A stretch of 64,000 bases of DNA from Gordius sp. MW1 (GCA_964036665.1 OZ038533.1:6966413-7030412); one strand, 5' to 3'; shown: positions 35,662-45,834, counted from the stretch's first letter. Made by a program: numbers and translations. The notes: generated by a model not told the origin, from the sequence alone.

Positions 35662-36042
35662 TTTATCGGATTTAGAAGTGAGAGCGTAAGTTAACGGTTT
35701 GTGATCAGTAAATATTGTAAAGTCGCGACCTTCTAAAATATGTCGGTAATGTTTAATTGAAAGATAAATTAGTAGCAGTTCTCTCCGGAATGTACTATAT
35801 CGAGTTTGTGTTGTGCACAATTTAAGAGAGAAAAAGGATGAAGGACTGATTTCCCCTTTTACGATCTGATGTAAAACGGCTCCAATGGCAGAGTTTGACG
35901 CGTCGGTTGTAATAGAGATGTTGGCACCATCCACTAAATGATTAAGGGTCGAGATTTCATCGAGCATTATTTTAATCTTGTGGAATGCACCGTGTGCGCT
36001 CTGCGTCATGTCCAATGGTCCTTTTGTGTCGGTGAGGAGATT
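35662..36042 (-). pseudogene. Gypsy 1 RNase H
   Basis: The minus strand reads SITTDASNSAIGAVLHQ, FRRELLLIYLSIKHYRH and FTIFTDHKPLTYALTSKSDK, with the catalytic Asp and Glu positions of Ty3-type RNase H. It is split on the left by the MITE and on the right by hAT-2. Confidence 0.88.
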
Positions 36043-36320
36043 TAGAGATCTGCAACGGGCCGTTTTTAGAAGATCGGCCCGCCCGTACCCGTTTTCAAAA
36101 TTTCAAGGCCCGTCCGGGCCCGCCCGTAATTTTTTTTCAGCACTTCAGGCCCGTCCGAGCCCGTCCGTAAATTTTTTAGGCCCGTCCGAGCCCGTCCGTA
36201 AATTTTTCAGGCCCGTCCAAGCCCGTTAAAATATTTTTTAAGCGAACTCCGCGTCCGGCCTAATTCATCAAAAATTTCACAAAATTTTATTAAATTTTAT
36301 GACATATTCATAGAAAGATA

Positions 36321-36486
36321 TCAATAATTATCATGTAAAAATAATAAATCATCAATAATGTCTGGTTTTAGGCGAGTTCGCCTTTCTTCTACAAGCCTTC
36401 CTGCCGTAGAAAAATTTCGCTCGCTGGTGGCACTCGTAGCCGGTATACATAATATCATATGTGCTAAATGTGCTAATTTAGGATAT
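36321..36486 (-). CDS. hAT-2 transposase, exon 3: C-terminal (dimerisation) domain
   Basis: It encodes YPKLAHLAHMILCIPATSAT, SERNFSTAGRLVEERRTRL, then IIDDLLFLHDNY and a stop. This is the hAT family C-terminal region, including the conserved Glu in SERNFS that completes the catalytic triad. The three exons give 595 residues. Confidence 0.92.
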
Positions 36487-36521
36487 CTATTAAAGGATAA
36501 GATTAATTTTAAATATAATAC

Positions 36522-36660
36522 TTGTCCTCTTTGGCTTTCCACCATTTTAACAGATCGAAATCAGCCTCAATAGTTTCATCTAAATATTGACTAAACTCAT
36601 CCGCCACAGGATTATGATCATTATCTTCCCATTCAGAAAAAATTGTTTTCGGTCTCTTAC
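36522..36660 (-). CDS. hAT-2 transposase, exon 2
   Basis: This 139-bp exon encodes KRPKTIFSEWEDNDHNPVAD and ends TIEADFDLLKWWKAKEDK. The LLKWWKAKEDK-YPKLAHLA junction with exon 3 is the conserved W-rich entry to the hAT C-terminal domain, so the 35-bp intron 36487-36521 is probably real. Confidence 0.85.
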
Positions 36661-36706
36661 CTTATATATTTTTATATATTATATATAAATAAAAAATTGT
36701 AAGTAC

Positions 36707-38189
36707 TTGCGAGAGATGTCTTTGAGCCCAGTAAAACAGAAGATTTTCTTATATAGACAAACCCTTCTTGCTCTATAATATTTCTTATATCTTGATATAT
36801 GTCTAGTTTTTCTGCTTCAGGTATCATCTTCATTTGTCTAAACTTCGGATGCAAGACCGAAGCTATTTTGTGATACCGATGAACTACCATTTTTTCTTTA
36901 ATAGCTTCTTTTAAACGGTTCTTTATTATGTTGACTTGTCCGCCGTATAAATCATAATCCGACATCGCATTAATTAATTTAATTTTCCATAAGAAGACAT
37001 ATGGTAGGGTTGGTTCTAGATCAGCCTCCAACTGAAGAGAAGCCTCTTTAAACGGCTGCAAGACGTCTATTAAAGATTTCAACAACATTTTATCTATATA
37101 TTCCAGATATGAAAGTTCATTTCGTTGTTCCAAGATAGCTTCAACTTCGTCATAGACCTTATAAATAGAATTCAAAAGGGTCAATTTTGAGTTCCATCTT
37201 ACAATTACATCTTGATGCAAGGTATGGGACAGCTTGCTATTGAGTCCACTTTGTTTGAAATGCCTGACTAATTCTTTAGAGGCATTCATGAGTTTATAAA
37301 TAACCGTGGCTTCTTGATTTAAGAAAGAATCATTAAAGGCCATTTTTATCATATTATTTATAAGGTGGGCTGCGCAATTTAATCTACTATAATTTGCTAA
37401 TGCATTGACAATGTTAGCACCCTGATCAGTGACAAATATTAATTTACGGGTTTTTTCATTGGTAATGCCAAAAGTCATTAATTTGTTTAATAATTCATTT
37501 CTAATATTCTCCCCTGATTTTTTTTCATGCTTAAAAGCAGTTGTAAATAATATTTTTTTTCTCGGGCTAACATTTATATAATGAATACTTAATGTGAGAA
37601 AACTGATTTTTGTATAATCACATGTCCACATGTCTGTTGTGGCCGCGCAAAGCCCTTTCTGAATGTAATGTTTTATATCTGGAATTATAGAAAGTCGAAG
37701 TCTTTCAGCCTCATCTTTCACATGGCGGCTTATAGTTGATGGATGAGGCATAATTTGTCGCACATTTATTAACCCCTTAGTTGACAAACTATCTACCAAA
37801 AACTGGCAAAACCCAAGAAAACCTTCTCCTGCTAAAGTTTCGAATGGCCGTAAATCTTTAGAGCAAAATTTTATAGCCTGATTTATGATTGATTTTTTAA
37901 TTTTTTCTTCTTTTAAGGGGTTTATTTTATTCATATAATGATCTAGTGTTAGGCTATTTTGTCTTTGGGTTGTACATTTGTGGCGTTTTAAATGTGATGT
38001 ACCATCTGCTGATTTATATGAAAGTATTTTTTTGCAATTTTTGCATATGCAGGCACTAACTGATTCACCATTAACATCCATTAAAGGATCAAATTGTTCC
38101 CAAACTTTACTTTTAAGCTTGTGATTTAAATTTATTTTATATACACCTTTTTCATAATTAGATATGATTGTGGACAAATTATTTGACAC
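36707..38189 (-). CDS. hAT-2 transposase, exon 1 (494 codons)
   Basis: It starts MSNNLSTIISNYEKGVYK. A BED-type zinc finger (CICKNCKKILSYKSADGTSH then LKRHKC) lies at residues 47-72. hAT catalytic-domain blocks follow: CAATTDMWT near residue 183 with the first Asp, FVTDQGANIVNAL near 252, RLNCAAHLINNM near 270 and a helical insertion domain. The donor GCA A|gtactt is read through to a stop if unspliced. Splicing of the 46-bp intron (36661-36706) joins codon AGT. The role is cut-and-paste transposition in the nucleus. No frame damage is seen. Confidence 0.9.
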
Positions 38190-39117
38190 TATAATAAAAT
38201 TTAATAAAAAAGTAAGGATGTATCAAATCAATAACTTTTATTATGTTGCATATATTAATTATAGATTAAGCCTTTTAATATTAAACTGTTAGTTTCAAAA
38301 CAAAAAATACAATTATTAAAGGGATTGGTAAAGCAAAGCGATATAAAGCCAAATATTTAATAAAAATATCCAGAAAAATACCTTTTTCAACCAAGCTAAA
38401 TCTAGTTAATATTGTAAAATTAATGTAGAAAAATTTAAAATAATATAACAAGAATAATTTGTCAAATATTTAAGCACTAGAATTTTAAGGCAAAGGAATT
38501 AAACTTAATCAATAACAAAAAAATACAAAGCTAACAAAAAGTTACATTTAAGTTTGTAATTAAAGTTAATTTCAAAGATTAGAGCAAAAATATTTATGAA
38601 TTTATATGGCACTAATAATAATAGTAATTTGTGATAAAATTAATCACAAAAGTGTAATTAAACTTACTTATAAAAGAATGAAGTTATAGTCTTAAAAATC
38701 AATAGCAAATTAAAAAAAGGTCAAATTTAGCGCTTGAAAAATGAATGAATGCTACAGGATATACAAAATTTAGAAGTTAAAAAATTAATCCTAAATATTT
38801 AATAAAAATAATATATTAATTGTTATGCAATTTATTGGCTCGCTTTTTGTTTTTTCTAATTGTTTGATGTTTAAGTACCTTTGTAACTCCAAGACCTTTT
38901 ATATAATCTCTGGTTCGTTTAAGCCCGTTTATAAAACTTCAGGCCCGTTCAAGCCCGTTAAAAAAATCTCAGGCCCGCCCGAGCCCGTTCCATTAATTTT
39001 TAGGTACGTCCGGGCCCGGCCCGTTAAATTTTTTATGATACAAAGCCCGTCCGTACCCGTCCGCGGGCCGGGCTTTTAGGCCCGTCCGCGGGCCGGGCCG
39101 GCCCGTGCAGATCTCTA
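38190..39117. other. hAT-2 5' non-coding part and right end
   Basis: This AT-rich leader upstream of the transposase ATG holds the probable promoter and then the right subterminal array (38900-39117). A 50-bp fragment near 38817 (ATTGTTATGCAATTTATTGG) resembles the terminus of the TWA-flanked family and is missing from the other hAT copies. Confidence 0.6.
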
Positions 39118-39125
39118 AGGAGATT

Positions 39126-39760
39126 AGTCAGTGGCTGTAGAAGGAGTCCACAGTTGGGTATAAAACGTCTGTAAAAATTTACCATTCCCACGAAACAACG
39201 TAGTTGTGTCATAGTGGTCGGGGTGGCAAAATTCTTGATGGCCGAGATCTTCTCCGGTATTGGCATTAAACCTTGTGGGGAAACTTGATGTCCAAGGAAA
39301 TCCAGAGAAGAACATCCCCATTGGCACTTGTCCAGGTTAATTTTTATATCAAAATCTCTTAATCGTGTAAAAACCTGACGTAAGTGGTCCAAATGTTCAC
39401 TAGTTGATGAACTTGCGATTAAAATATCGTCCAAATATGCGAAGGTGAAATTGAGACCACGGAGAGCTTGAAACGTTAGAATGTTTGAGCAGCATTTCGT
39501 AAACCAAAAGGCATTCGCAAAAATTCATAAAGACCGAAAGGTGTAGTTATTGCAGTCTTTGCGATGTCTTCCAAGGCTACGGGTATTTGATGGTAAGCCC
39601 TGACTAGATCTATCTTTGTATAGATGGTTGTGCGGGCTAGGTTGAGCGAGAAATCGTGTAGATGTGGTAAGGGGTAACGATCCGGTATCGTTATAACGTT
39701 AAGTGCTCGGTAATCTCCACACGGTCGCCAATCTCCTGGAGTTTTTTCCGGAACCATGTG
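39126..39760 (-). pseudogene. Gypsy 1 reverse transcriptase
   Basis: In order: [54 protein letters not shown], then after a frameshift FAYLDDILIASSS (the YxDD active site), and LGHQVSPQGLMP to LLQPLTNLL at the hAT-2 junction. The frame is broken between AAQTF and YLDD. Confidence 0.9.
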
Positions 39761-40440
39761 CAGTGGAGAACTCCAAGGGCTTTCTGAGGGTTGAATTGTG
39801 CCGAGAGCATGTGTGCAAACTCTTGTTTGGCAATCTTTAGCTTGACAGGGTCTAAGCGCCTAGGTCTGGCATAAACGGGTGGTCCTTGTGTACGCCGTTA
39901 GTTTCTTTGCCCAGCAATTAGCTCTCCAGTGTGTTACGCGTGACCTGTAATTTGGAGGGGCATATATATCGGGGAACTCTTTCAACACATTTAAAAAAAT
40001 ACGACGAATCGATCTTTATTGCGAGTTGTAAATTATACAAGTTCGAGTCAATATATCGCCCATAAGACTTTAACGTAGTCTTAAGGTCTAACAAACATTT
40101 ACGGCGTATATCAACGAGAAGGTTATAATGATTTAAAAAATCAGCCCCGATGATAGGTGTCTTAACGTCGGCGATGGTAAAAACCAATTGAAAATTTCTC
40201 CGTAAGCTAAGTTCCAGTTCCATTGATTTCTGGGCATAGGTCAGATGGAACTATTATTTGCAGCTTGGAGGAGGATGTGTGAGGGGGTGAGATGGTGGTT
40301 ACGCGGGGGTGGTATGACACTTAGTTCCGCGCCAGTATCTATTAAAAAACGAAATTTGGTTGATTTATCGTAAATAAAAAATAATCGACTGATGTTATGG
40401 CCTGACGCAGGTGTCGCGGATTCTGGCAAGCCAATGGGTT
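39761..40440 (-). pseudogene. Gypsy 1 aspartic protease and RT linker
   Basis: The fragment KFRFLIDTGAELSVIPPP near 40330 carries the DTGA active-site motif. VKTPIIGADFLNHYNLLVDI near 40150 is the second half (IIGADFL). It is broken by frameshifts and is normally fused to gag or RT. Confidence 0.82.
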
Positions 40441-40633
40441 TGACGAGGAAAGGGGGTATAATTGCAAGGCTGTTGGCATTTAGTGGCCTTTTTCTTATAT
40501 CTTTGGTGATACCAACACCAATCTTCGGGACGTCAGCGCGGGGTTGAAAAGGGGATCGAAATTTCCTTGATGTAGACCTCAGTGGCGTAGCTAGCCTTTT
40601 TGCCTTGGGGGGGGGGGGCTGAGCTAGTCAAGC

Positions 40634-40740
40634 CATGGGGGGGACAAAAAAATTTTAACTACTAAAACCTTAAAAATTAAAAAAATTATGTTTGCCCCCC
40701 CCCCCCCCCCCCCCTAATCCAAAACCTGAATACGACCATG
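40634..40740. mobile_element. hAT MITE of the CATGGGCGTAGCC family inside hAT-3
   Basis: It starts CATGGGGGGG and ends CTGAATACGACCATG, with a 22-base C tract. Flanks AGTCAAGC and GGTCAAGC form an 8-bp duplication with one mismatch. Confidence 0.82.
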
Positions 40741-41324
40741 GGTCAAGCGCAAATGAAAATTTTTTCTCTCATAAACGTTAAACAAACTTAAAATTCACCT
40801 ACTACTTTGTGTGTTTTTTCTAATAACATCACACTGGTATGTCTTAGGCCCTCATGTTTATAGGACATAAAATAAATAAAATTTATTCATTAATAAAACA
40901 AAGTAATGTAGTTGATACAATATAGAAAATTTCACTTGGTATAATAAGTTTTTGTATAAATGAATTGTAAAGGCACAAAGTGGAACGGGGATATTGACGA
41001 GAAATCGTTGACATTTTAAAAAATAATACAAATAGTAAAAAAACTATACAACGTTTTTATAAAAATATTTTATTGCCACAATCCCAAAAAATCTGGCCCA
41101 TATATATAACAAATTTTAATTTTACATATGCAATATTGGCAGCATTTTCAGGCAGCATTTATATCAGGAAAACAATGAGAACATGTAATTATAACATAAC
41201 ATAAAATAAAAAAAAAATTAATTATGAAATTAAAATTCGTTCGAGAAGAGTATTTAGAAGTTATTACCCCTGATGATATTATAGATATATTTGCAAAACC
41301 CCCCCCCCCCCCCCCCCCCCCCCC

Positions 41325-41975
41325 TTACACCACCTAAAAATTAAAATGAACTAATAAATGAAACGACTAAATGAACCTTAAAATATTCTGTCAAAATTAA
41401 ATGAATCAAAATTTTAAAGAATTTTAGATGAAATTAGAGATGTGAGATGCACAGAGCAACTTAGCGTTTGTGTACATTTTGTCGAATCCAATGGTACACC
41501 AAAAGGATTTTTTTGGGGATTTTTATCCCTTGCAAGTTTTGATGCGTTATTGTCTACAAAATTCAGGAATTTCTTATTAATATTAATTTATCAAACTTTT
41601 GATGGGATATCACTAATAAAGGGGAAAATTGCACACCCCCCCCCCCCCCCCCCCCTTTACACCACCTAAAAATAAATGAACTAATAAATGAAACGACTAA
41701 ATGAACCTTAAAATATTCTGTCAAAATTAAATGAATCAAAATTTTACTTAAGATTTAGATGAAATTAGAGATGTGAGATGCACAGAGCAACTTAGCGTTT
41801 GTGTACATTTTGTTGAATCCAATGGTACACCAAAAGGAATTTTTTGGGGATTTTTATCCCTTGCAAGTTTTGATGCGTTATTGCCTACAAAATTCAGAAA
41901 TTTGTTATTAATATTAATTTATCAAACTTTTGATGGGATATACCTAATAAAGGGGAAAAAAGGGTGTCCAAACTA
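41325..41975 (+). repeat. Tandem duplication of a hAT-3 coding fragment
   Basis: Two copies of about 330 bp (41325-41656 and 41657-41975) each begin after a long poly-C tract with TTACACCACCTAAAAAT and encode RCTEQLSVCVHFVESNGTPK then FWGFLSLASFDALL. This resembles the start of the catalytic region in ZMYM1-like hAT transposases (REQLSVCVRYVD..). The copies differ at few positions. Confidence 0.8.
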
Positions 41976-42179
41976 TTTTTTGGAAATTCATTGGCATTAT
42001 ATGTGCATGTGGTACATAAAAATATGCAAGATATGTTAAACAATAAGCATGTGAGATGGACAATTAAATTGAATCCAGGATGGAATTTTCGTAAATTTAA
42101 TAATATTTTAATATATTTTGAAATTGTTAAAAAGTTCAAAACAAGTTTAAAGCCCAGATAATTTTTCATTAAATATTGA

Positions 42180-43060
42180 AATTAGTCTTTTAATAGTTGT
42201 TCATTACGCCTTTTACTCGATGTTGCAAACGAATTAATAATATCATCCGGGGGAATAACATTTATAAAGTCATGTTCTAAGCTCAATAAAGCTAAGGAAG
42301 ATAACCTATCTTGTCCAATTGTGATAAGATATTTTTAATCCTTAGCAATGAGAACGATCCTTCGCATGAGCATGAATTGGGATAGTTAAAGTTATTCTAT
42401 TGAGGGCAAAATTTTAATAAGTGAAAAAATATCATTGCAATTTATTTACATAATTTTTTGCCATTATTATTTCGGCATCTTGCAGTTTTAAAATGGTTAA
42501 TTCCTTCTGATAAAAGAGATATATCGCAAAAAAGGGGATGAAGGGTTTAAACCTTCCGTGGGCTTAGCCAAGGAGGGGGGGGGGGGCAGAGGGGCGTCCA
42601 CCCCCTCTAAATCCAAAATTTTGTTGAAATTTATTACAATTATGACTGAAATTTGAAAAAATAATCATTTTGCCCCCTCTTAAATCATTATTGCCCCTCT
42701 AATTCAAATTCTGGCTTGCCCATGAAACCTTCTAAGGACCTATATAGGTTACAAATAATTTCCAAAAATCTTAGGTTTAATTCAGCTATGATTCTATCGA
42801 TGATAGGCTAATATAAATCAATTTCGAAATCCATTAATGAATTGGTAGATTCAAAAGAGTAAAAAGTGTCATACTTTTTTGATTTTTTAATACGTTTATA
42901 AGGTACTAAATCAAAAATTGAAGCTAAATCTCTCGCCTTATTATAAAGAATTTGATAGTGATCCTCATTTCTGATATCATTTAAAATTAATATAAGGCTA
43001 TTAACCGTTGAAATTGCATTTATTAAACAAACATTTAGGCTTTATATTATAATTAAAAGT
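42180..43060 (-). pseudogene. ZMYM-type hAT transposase C-terminal remnant
   Basis: Minus-strand segments: NAISTVNSLILILNDIRNED, KARDLASIFDLVPYKRIKKS and IIAELNLRFLEIICNLYRSL at 42740-43030. After the MITE come GQDRLSSLALLSLEHDFINV and IPPDDIINSFATSSKRRNEQ and a stop at 42180. This matches the C-terminal part of ZMYM/DUF4371 hAT proteins. Frameshifts and one internal stop are present. Confidence 0.8.
42557..42724. mobile_element. hAT MITE of the CATGGGCGTAGCC family inside hAT-3
   Basis: It starts CGTGGGCTTAGCCAAGG and ends CTGGCTTGCCCATG. The duplication AAACCTTC at 42549-42556 and 42725-42732 is perfect. It splits the ZMYM-type transposase remnant. Confidence 0.92.
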
Positions 43061-43300
43061 TATATTCAAAGATAATTATAATCTTCATATTTTTTCTTGA
43101 GATAAAATAAAAAAAATGGCTTACGGGGCCCAGGGGCCCAAGATTTTTCCCTTGGGGGGCCCATGGGGCCCGGTTTTTGCTCTTGGGTGGGCCCGGGCCC
43201 CCTGGCCCCCTTTAACTACGCCACTGGTAGACCTACTTCTCGACTTAAAACGATTTTTTGATTGACCTCGTGCCGTAATGTCTCGATGCTCAAGCTCAGT

Positions 43301-43700
43301 CTATTGACCATCTCTGAGCATCTCGATTTCATTGCTTGATTTCTGTGTTTCAGGGGCGACGTTGGATATTTGCAGCGTATGGTACGTTTCCGCGATTTTA
43401 TCAGCTGTTTCAGCTAGCTTGACTAAAGTCTGGTCACTTGCACAGATCGCAAGATGCTGGCCATGTTGTTGTCCAGTTTTTCCAACCACAATTGTTTTAG
43501 AATGATGTCGTCAATTTTGGCGGTACCCAGGAGGCTTTTCATGTGTCTATAGAATTGTGAGGGTGTACGATCACCCAATTGCACGTTGGAGAGTAAATCG
43601 TGGAATCGTGCTGGGTCCGATTTTGTTGTGCGGTCGATGATAGCTCGGATGGTGGTGTACGGAGCCTCAGACGGTAGATTTTCCAAGTAATCTTAAATCT
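43301..43700 (-). pseudogene. Gypsy 1 gag fragment
   Basis: The minus strand reads ENLPSEAPYTTIRAIIDRTT and GDRTPSQFYRHMKSLLGTAK, then after a frameshift TLVKLAETADKIAETYHTLQ. This is gag capsid-type sequence of Gypsy elements (the TPSQFYRHMKSL motif). The N-terminal part is at 43700-43900, with stops. Confidence 0.8.
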
Positions 43701-43971
43701 CTATTGTGACTTCTTGTGGGAGGCATTCAATCACGTATCCTAGTTTGCTAGACTCAGATGTTATTCGGCGAATCGTGAAAAGGGCCTCTATCTGGACAAA
43801 CCATAAGCGGGGATTTAAACGATTAAAGGGGGGCAATTTAAAAAACACAGCGTTTTCAGATTTAATTTAGACATCATCAACTTGGTTGGTATCCATTTAC
43901 AAGGTTGCGTATAACAAATGTTGGGTAAGGGTAGGGTAGAAGGGGGGCGTATAACAAGGGTTGGTCACCAA

Positions 43972-44249
43972 TATCAGGAAGTAAATACCAGGTTATAAAG
44001 TAATAAGTACTTTATTTATCCAAATAAAAGATAAACGTTTGCGAGACAAGTAAGTAAGTAAGTAAGAAGATTTTAAACTCCTTTATATAATCGCGAATTA
44101 ATTGAATAAATCTATTACATTTAGTGGTGAATCCGCGAGGTATTTGTTATTGGTCAATTAACGTCGCGAATTAGTAAGGTAATGTAAATGAATCAATGAA
44201 GTTTCAAGACATAAGAATACGCCGCGAGCAAATAGTAATTGACGCAACA
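43972..44249 (-). repeat. Gypsy 1, 5' LTR
   Basis: It matches the LTR at 33656-33927. On the minus strand the LTR is followed by TTGGTGACCAACCC, which could be the primer-binding site. Confidence 0.83.
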
Positions 44250-44729
44250 AGAATATAATTGTGCTTGCTTGCCCTTTATTAGAGATTCGATTCTGTACCA
44301 ATATCTTGTTTGATGATTGTGACTCCATCTTCTCGACATCAAAGCTATGCTTTTCTAGGAAATCCATATGGGACTCTAGCCTATTTTGCATCTTGTTTAT
44401 TAATTTATTTGATTAATATAAATTACATTATTGCTTCCGGGCCAAAAGGTGTATGATTTTTCCTGGGGGGGGGCTATGCTTTATTTTGCTCTTGGACGGA
44501 CATCTCATTGGCCTTCCTCCACTTAAGCTACTCTTTGTAAATATAAATAGGGAATAAAAATTGTTACTTTACCATCCGTCACTACATTAGGCATCTGCGA
44601 ACATACATACATAAATTAAAATAAGCTAAAGTGTAGTGTATATTTAATCAAATTCAGTGTTAATAATGCATCATCAAAATGTTATTTGGTAATTTAGCGA
44701 TAAATAATTTAATTATTTTAATTTTCTAG
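44250..44729. other. Right flank of Gypsy 1
   Basis: The minus strand is open at 44391-44262 (MQNRLESHMDFLEKHSFDVE, then KMESQSSNKILVQNRISNKG), with coding-like composition but no recognised family. It is not the expected RTE continuation. 44392-44729 shows a short G tract and nothing else before the PDZ exon. Confidence 0.4.
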
Positions 44730-44906
44730 GTATGATACCAAACGAGAAAAGATATTAAGTAGTAATAACACTGGCGAAGAAGTTCATGATGCAACAAGTA
44801 CTCGACGGCTAAAAGTTATAAAACTCGCTTTATCTGAAAATTTTCGAAATTTGGGTATAATTATTAGAGGTGGTAAAGATTTGAACATTGGATTTTATAT
44901 ATCTAA
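44730..44906 (+). CDS. PDZ gene: exon with first half of a PDZ domain
   Basis: The acceptor taattttctag opens a frame YDTKREKILSSNNTGEEVHD then RRLKVIKLALSENFRNLGII and IRGGKDLNIGFYIS. The NLGIIIRGGKD segment is the carboxylate-binding loop of a PDZ domain (GLGF equivalent). It ends with two bases before gtatga. The pattern IRGG.....GIYIS is frequent in whirlin/PDZD7/dyschronic PDZ domains, but I cannot confirm this family. Upstream exons were not found; they may lie beyond the transposon stack. Confidence 0.85.
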
Positions 44907-45000
44907 GTATGAAAATTAAAGAACTCCATGAATATCCGTGTTGTGTGTTGTTTGTGTTTTAAATAAAAGAGAACTCTACCACTAATTAATATTGATGCAG

Positions 45001-45148
45001 TGTAATTATGGGAAGCATTGCTGATATTCGGGGCATTAAAGTTGGAGATCAAATTATTAATGTAAATGGCCATGATTTTTCCAATTTATACCATCACCGT
45101 GCTATTCAAATTTTAAGGGCATATTATCAATATATATTTGTACTGAGA
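45001..45148 (+). CDS. PDZ gene: exon with second half of the PDZ domain
   Basis: The 94-bp intron ends gatgcag. The joined frame reads ISN-VIMGSIADIRGIKVGDQIIN, then VNGHDFSNLYHHRAIQILRA. GSIAD..GIKVGDQI..VNG and the His opening the alpha-B helix (HHRAIQIL) are core PDZ features. I end the exon at AGA|gtaatt in phase 0. The frame stays open to 45254, where a second donor (A|gtaaat) would join the following exon through a 38-bp intron. Confidence 0.87.
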
Positions 45149-45292
45149 GTAATTAAATTGTACTTAATTAACCTTCAACTTAAGGAGATTGGATTGGTAC
45201 CAATGTATAAAGAATTAAAGGTATATAAAAAGGAATTTAATGGAAAGGACCAAAGTAAATTATTTATAATTGTTTATATATTAAAGATTTAG

Positions 45293-45513
45293 GCAATAAA
45301 AATCACAGAGCATTCGTCTACAATGATAATGAAACAACACTAGCATCTAAAAATGACATTAGAATTTTACCTAAATGCATAAATCAAAATAATGTTAAGT
45401 CTAAAAGAAAGCATGGCAAACTTGATGATATTTTATGGCCATCAAAACAATTATCTTGTGATGAGATATATGATAACACATCTCTGACATCAGGATATTT
45501 AAACAACAGTAAA
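45293..45513 (+). CDS. PDZ gene: possible polar exon after the PDZ domain
   Basis: After aagatttag the frame reads NKNHRAFVYNDNETTLASKN, DIRILPKCINQNNVKSKRKH and KLDDILWPSKQLSCDEIYDN, ending AGTAAA|gttatt. The low-complexity polar composition fits a linker in a scaffold protein. It fits only if the previous exon extends to 45254. No known domain. Confidence 0.5.
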
Positions 45514-45654
45514 GTTATTTTTATGAAATAGTTGATTATTTAATAACCAAGCATTTTTCATAACATATTCTTATCTAGTTCACAAAGGATAAAAGTTTTT
45601 TTAAAGATTAAAATTACATGTTCTCAAGAGATAATACAATACATATGGTGATAT

Positions 45655-45760
45655 AGATACCTGCAATGGGCCTCTTTAGGTTAATCAGCCCGCCCATTAT
45701 AAAAATTTACAAGCCCGGGCCCAGCCCGTGCCCTTATATTCATTTTTTTTAGATTTTATT
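45655..45760. repeat. Fragment of a TAGAGATCTGC-family hAT end
   Basis: GACCTGCAATGGGCC, then GCCCGGGCCCAGCCCGTG, matches the subterminal array. No right end, no duplication. Confidence 0.6.
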
Positions 45761-45834
45761 TTTTAACAAAATTATAAACAATAATACATATGTGTTAAAA
45801 TTTTAATAATAATATGTAAAAATAACAACCCACC

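Larger units (their letters stand above)
36043..39117 (-). mobile_element. Complete hAT transposon (hAT-2), 3075 bp, with 8-bp TSD
   Basis: The left end is TAGAGATCTGCAACGGGCC and the right end GGCCCGTGCAGATCTCTA. AGGAGATT flanks both sides exactly (36035-36042 and 39118-39125). Arrays of AGGCCCGTCCGAGCCCG-type motifs lie within 200 bp of each end. The single gene inside is an uninterrupted three-exon transposase (36321-38189). Read across the insertion, the Gypsy RT and RNase H coding rejoins. This is the likely autonomous source for the derivatives at 28334 and 50443. Confidence 0.95.
40580..43226 (-). mobile_element. ZMYM-type hAT (hAT-3), rearranged, with perfect 8-bp TSD
   Basis: The ends are CAGTGGCGTAGCTAGCC and AACTACGCCACTG, flanked by GTAGACCT on both sides (40572-40579 and 43227-43234). 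The interior has minus-strand transposase remnants on the right, inverted and duplicated plus-strand remnants in the middle, and two younger MITEs. It disrupts the gag-protease region of Gypsy 1. Confidence 0.92.
33656..44249 (-). mobile_element. Ty3/Gypsy element 1 (minus strand), 10.6 kb with nested insertions
   Basis: The LTRs at 33656-33927 and 43972-44249 frame gag, protease, RT, RNase H and integrase remnants in the usual Gypsy order read leftwards. Removing the MITE (35416-35661), hAT-2 (36043-39117) and the ZMYM-type hAT (40580-43226) leaves about 4.6 kb, a normal size. No flanking 4-6-bp duplication is found, and RTE sequence is seen only on the left, so one side may be rearranged. 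Confidence 0.88.

Noticed and set aside
36321..36545. Separate small gene starting MVESQRGQVLYLK
   Set aside because: The first residues come from the 35-bp intron. The conserved part is the last exon of the hAT-2 transposase.
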